Assembly: GCA_964487195.1 (NCBI GenBank)
Contig: CAZAPV010000010.1
Location: 1-23,210, forward strand
DNA: 23,210 nt
From: CAZAPV01 sp964487195
Lineage (GTDB): Bacteria; Patescibacteriota; Patescibacteriia; SG8-24
Direction of reading: 5' to 3'
The first letter of the stretch is position 1. Each line of letters starts with the position of its first letter. Both the position numbers and the translations under genes were made by a program. Positions 20,654-23,210 of this stretch are shown here, piece after piece. The notes below the pieces were generated by a model. The model was not told where the DNA came from. It saw only the letters and a list, made by a program, of their open reading frames with translations, and made no database searches.

Positions 20654-20662
20654 ATTGTATCA
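20654..20662 (-). promoter_or_regulatory. extended -10 element before the Nramp gene
   Basis: Minus strand TGATACAAT (20662-20654), whose TGA is also the yibE/F stop codon. No clear -35. Seven bases separate it from ATG 20646, so any transcript from here would be leaderless. Confidence 0.5.
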
Positions 20663-21826
20663 CGGCAACGGCGACGGCTGGCGCGGCGCGCGCGGCCGGA
20701 GCAGCCACGCGGCGAGCACGGTCGTGATCGGCACCGCGAGGATAAGGATAACGCTCCCGGCGAGCGTGCGGACGATCTCTTCGGCGAGGAATTCGCCGTT
20801 CAACAGCACCCAGAACGGCTGGCCTCCGTTCAACTTGAACAGCACGAACAGCGGCAACGACACGCCGGCGTACGCGAGGAACAGCGTGTTCACGAGCGAT
20901 GAAATGTGTTCTTTGCCGACCGAAATCCCGCCGCGGTACAGCGCCGAAAACGAGAGCGAGGAGTTCGCCTTGAGCAGTTCGTCCACCGTCGCCGCCTGGC
21001 CGGTGGTGACGTCGTCGAGCACGCCGAGCGCCCCGAGGATGATCCCGCCGAGCAGGAGGCCGCGAAAATCGATCGGCTGCTGGAGCGACGATTGCAGCAG
21101 GAACGCGTCTTCGGTGCCGAGGCCGAACAGTTTCGCCCACGCCACGAACGCGTTCGCGATGAAGAACGCCAGGCCGAGCGTGATGAGCGTGCTCCCGACC
21201 GCGACGTGCGTCCGTTTGTTGAAGCCGTGTGCAAGATAGATCGAGGTGAACGCGATCGCGACCGCGGCGACGAACGTGATCGTCGCGGGATTTTCGCCCG
21301 CGAGGATGCGCGGAATCACGTAGAAAAGCAACACGACGCCGCTCACGACGAGACCGAGGATCGACGTGAATCCTTTGAGACGGCTGAACCCGATGACGAG
21401 CGCGAGGAAGATGCCGACGACGAGCGCGAGCGCGGGCAGACGGAATTTGTCGGCGATGTAATAGGAAGCGTCCCCATTCAGCACCGACTTGCCGACGACG
21501 ATCGTCTCCCCTTTCCTGATCTGCTGGTCGCCGCCGTCCGTGAACACCGACGCCGGATCGGTATCGATCTCCACGCGCTTTCCGGTTTCATCCCCGCTCA
21601 CGATCTCCACCCATACCGCTTTGGCAGCGGGCGCGCCGCCTATCGCCGATTTGTCGAGGATGTCGGTGACGTTCGCGCGATAAAACTGATCCGGCACGTA
21701 CGCGTCGGACGGCAATTGCTGCTGCGCGCCGAACGCGTTCGGCACCGACGTTTGCGCGCCGGCGGCCGCCGCGACGGCGAACAATGACACGATCGCGATG
21801 ATGAGTACGGCGAGACGACGGCGCAT
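20660..21826 (-). CDS. YibE/F family membrane protein
   Basis: 388 aa from ATG 21826; the frame is open far upstream across the znuB-like gene but only as a shadow. An N-terminal signal peptide or anchor (RRRLAVLIIAIVSLFAVAAAAGA) is followed by a periplasm-side beta-rich domain (~40-135, containing VRVEI-like and KGETIVVGK strands) and about eight membrane helices (~140-380) with GGIILGALGVLDDVTTGQAATVDEL (~256-280), a hallmark stretch of YibE/F proteins. The molecular function of this family is not established; it is often linked with metal or small-molecule export. It starts eight bases after the znuB-like stop with no SD, so translation is probably coupled. Its place inside a metal importer cluster supports a metal-related role. 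Confidence 0.82.
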   Translation of the reverse strand: MRRRLAVLIIAIVSLFAVAAAAGAQTSVPNAFGAQQQLPSDAYVPDQFYRANVTDILDKSAIGGAPAAKAVWVEIVSGDETGKRVEIDTDPASVFTDGGDQQIRKGETIVVGKSVLNGDASYYIADKFRLPALALVVGIFLALVIGFSRLKGFTSILGLVVSGVVLLFYVIPRILAGENPATITFVAAVAIAFTSIYLAHGFNKRTHVAVGSTLITLGLAFFIANAFVAWAKLFGLGTEDAFLLQSSLQQPIDFRGLLLGGIILGALGVLDDVTTGQAATVDELLKANSSLSFSALYRGGISVGKEHISSLVNTLFLAYAGVSLPLFVLFKLNGGQPFWVLLNGEFLAEEIVRTLAGSVILILAVPITTVLAAWLLRPRAPRQPSPLP

Positions 21827-21834
21827 CGGAAAAA

Positions 21835-22641
21835 TCACGCTTTGGCGAGTTTCGCAACCGCCATCGCGCAGAGAAACAGCGCCACCGAACAAAGCACCAC
21901 GGTGGCGCCGCTCGCGAGATTGAGATAGTAGGATGCCGTGAGGCCGCCGATCGTCGAGAGCACGGAGAGCAACACCGCGACCGCCCACGTCGCGCGGAAG
22001 CCGAGCCGGAACTGCATCGCGGCGAGCACCGGTATCACCATCAGCGCGCCGATCAGCAGCACGCCGACGACGTGGATGGAGATCGCGATCGTCGCCGCGC
22101 CGAGGACGGCGAGCAGGCGGTTCAGCGCGCGCACCGGCAATCCGGACGCCTGGGCGACTTCTTCGTCGAGCGACACCGCGAACAGCGGTCCCCACAGCAG
22201 CGCGGCGATCGCGAGCGCGCCCGCGCCGATGATCGCGATATGGCCGATCTCCTGATCGGTCACCGTGAGAACGCTTCCGAACAGATAGCTCGCGACGCTT
22301 ATGCCGACCGTCCGGCGCAGGCCGATCAGCACGACGCCGAGCGCCAGCCCGCCGAACAGGAACAGCGACACCACCGTGTCCGACGACAGCGTCCGCTGTT
22401 CGCGGATGCGCTCGATCCCGAGGATCGCGAGCACGCAGGCGACGAGCGCCGACCACACCGAGGAGATCCCGAAGAACAGTCCCGCCGCGACTCCGGCGAG
22501 CGAGACGTGCGCGAGCGTATCCGCCATCGCGCTGTAGCGGCGCACCACGAAAAAGATGCCGATCGTCGGCGCGACGAGCGCGAGCACGAGGCCGGCCTCG
22601 AACGCGCGGATCATGAAATCGTAATTGAGGATCGACAGCAT
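21835..22641 (-). CDS. metal ABC transporter permease, ZnuB/MntB type
   Basis: 268 aa, the family's usual length. An inner-membrane channel subunit for Zn or Mn import of the ABC-3 family. It has about eight hydrophobic helices. Marker stretches: VVRRYSAMADTLAHVSLAG (33-51), which is the ABC-3 signature near the second helix, SLDEEVAQASGLPV (~156-169, the coupling loop to the ATPase) and VVGVLLIGALMVIPVLAA (~191-208). The start ATG 22641 lies four bases after the ATPase stop codon, without an SD, so translation is coupled. It works with the ATPase downstream of the window edge; a solute-binding protein gene is not seen here and may lie outside. Zn versus Mn cannot be decided. Confidence 0.88.
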   Translation of the reverse strand: MLSILNYDFMIRAFEAGLVLALVAPTIGIFFVVRRYSAMADTLAHVSLAGVAAGLFFGISSVWSALVACVLAILGIERIREQRTLSSDTVVSLFLFGGLALGVVLIGLRRTVGISVASYLFGSVLTVTDQEIGHIAIIGAGALAIAALLWGPLFAVSLDEEVAQASGLPVRALNRLLAVLGAATIAISIHVVGVLLIGALMVIPVLAAMQFRLGFRATWAVAVLLSVLSTIGGLTASYYLNLASGATVVLCSVALFLCAMAVAKLAKA

Positions 22642-22645
22642 AGCA

Positions 22646-23210
22646 TTACGCGACGTGTTCCGACAGGTCCGCTTTGGTCGGATGGAAAATGTTTTTCATC
22701 TCTTTGCCGGTGAGCACGCACGCGCCGGTGCCGTGGCAGACCAGTTCGTGGCGGAGGCAGATCGCGCTGTCCGCTTCCTTGGCGATGCGATGCACGTCGT
22801 GGGAGACGAACACGATCGTCTTCCCCTTGCGGTTCAGCATCCGGAGCGCGGTGTAGAACTCCTCGCGCGATCCCGGATCGAGCCCTTCGACCGGCTCGTC
22901 GAGCACCAGGATGTCCGGATCGGCCGCGAGCGCGCGGGCCAAGAGCACGCGCTGCCGCTCCCCGCCCGAGAGCGACGAGATGATGCGGCCGCGCAGATGG
23001 CCGATCCGCATCGACTCGAACGCGGCATCGATCGCTTTCTCATCTTCTTCGGTGAACCGTTTCCAGATCCCGAGCACCTGCGTCCGGCCGGCGTGCACCA
23101 CCTCTTCGGCGGTTGCGGGGAACGTCGCTTCGATCATCCCGCCGCGCTGCCGTTCTACCAGCGCGCCGGCTTCCGGCACTAAGGCCACGTTGGCGCCCTG
23201 CGCCGAAACC
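22646..23210 (-). CDS. metal ABC transporter ATPase, ZnuC/MntA-type, N-terminus cut by window
   Basis: The frame runs open to the window edge, so the start and Walker A lie outside. Present are the Q-loop side (GANVALVPEAGALVERQRGG), signature LSGGERQR, Walker B ILVLDEP and H-loop FVSHD, in normal order and spacing, so the visible 188 residues look functional. The C-terminus carries CLRHELVCHGTGACVL, with three Cys and two His at the end typical of ZnuC-like proteins (such His/Cys stretches often bind metal). It powers Zn or Mn import with the permease encoded four bases downstream. The position at the head of the cluster suggests the promoter and any metal-responsive operator lie outside the window. 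Confidence 0.88.
   Translation of the reverse strand, partial: VSAQGANVALVPEAGALVERQRGGMIEATFPATAEEVVHAGRTQVLGIWKRFTEEDEKAIDAAFESMRIGHLRGRIISSLSGGERQRVLLARALAADPDILVLDEPVEGLDPGSREEFYTALRMLNRKGKTIVFVSHDVHRIAKEADSAICLRHELVCHGTGACVLTGKEMKNIFHPTKADLSEHVA

Noticed and set aside
21827..22456. N-terminal 210-residue extension of the YibE/F frame
   Set aside because: It overlaps the znuB-like gene in another frame and consists of Arg/Ala/Asp repeats; the signal peptide at 21826 marks the true start.

Overview
This is a GC-rich bacterial segment with compact intergenic spaces (none longer than about 170 bases), consensus sigma70-type promoters and many intrinsic terminators. No rRNA, tRNA, CRISPR array, insertion sequence or phage gene was seen. 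The combination of a short SpeA-type decarboxylase, a CYTH-plus-P-loop fusion, YibE/F, an Nramp relative with a DPSG motif and a streamlined layout recalls high-GC Patescibacteria (CPR; the Uhrbacteria are one possibility). That assignment is inference and was not tested.

Layout. 1-8254: the tail of an acetyltransferase-like gene, a CYTH/AAA fusion, a 76-aa protein (minus), an exported endonuclease/exonuclease/phosphatase (EEP) lipoprotein (minus), an aldehyde dehydrogenase (minus) divergent from a peroxiredoxin, a Cys-rich lipoprotein (minus), a purine nucleoside phosphorylase, a 92-aa protein and an aminotransferase. 8255-11651: an ABC exporter and a DEAD-box RNA helicase with a structured leader. 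11688-14988: a second EEP protein (minus) and a YtkA-like exported protein (minus), divergent from the short SpeA-type decarboxylase. 15021-17753 (minus): three paralogous six-cysteine zinc-metalloprotease lipoproteins and an HD-domain protein. 17813-19308 (minus): a cyclopropane fatty acid synthase and a small exported protein. 19393-23210 (minus): a metal-transport cluster, znuC-like (cut by the window end), znuB-like, yibE/F and Nramp.

How the genes may work together. The most distinctive content is exported: two EEP proteins with the same cysteine grid, three metzincin-like lipoproteins, one lipoprotein with a degraded peptidase-like motif, and two further exported proteins. With the nucleoside phosphorylase, aminotransferase, ABC exporter and metal importers this would suit a cell-surface scavenging or attack lifestyle, but that is inference. 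Two classes of translation start are visible. Fourteen genes have a strong Shine-Dalgarno site, including most of the exported ones. Several others have none, and for four of these the -10 box sits so close to the ATG that the mRNA is probably leaderless.
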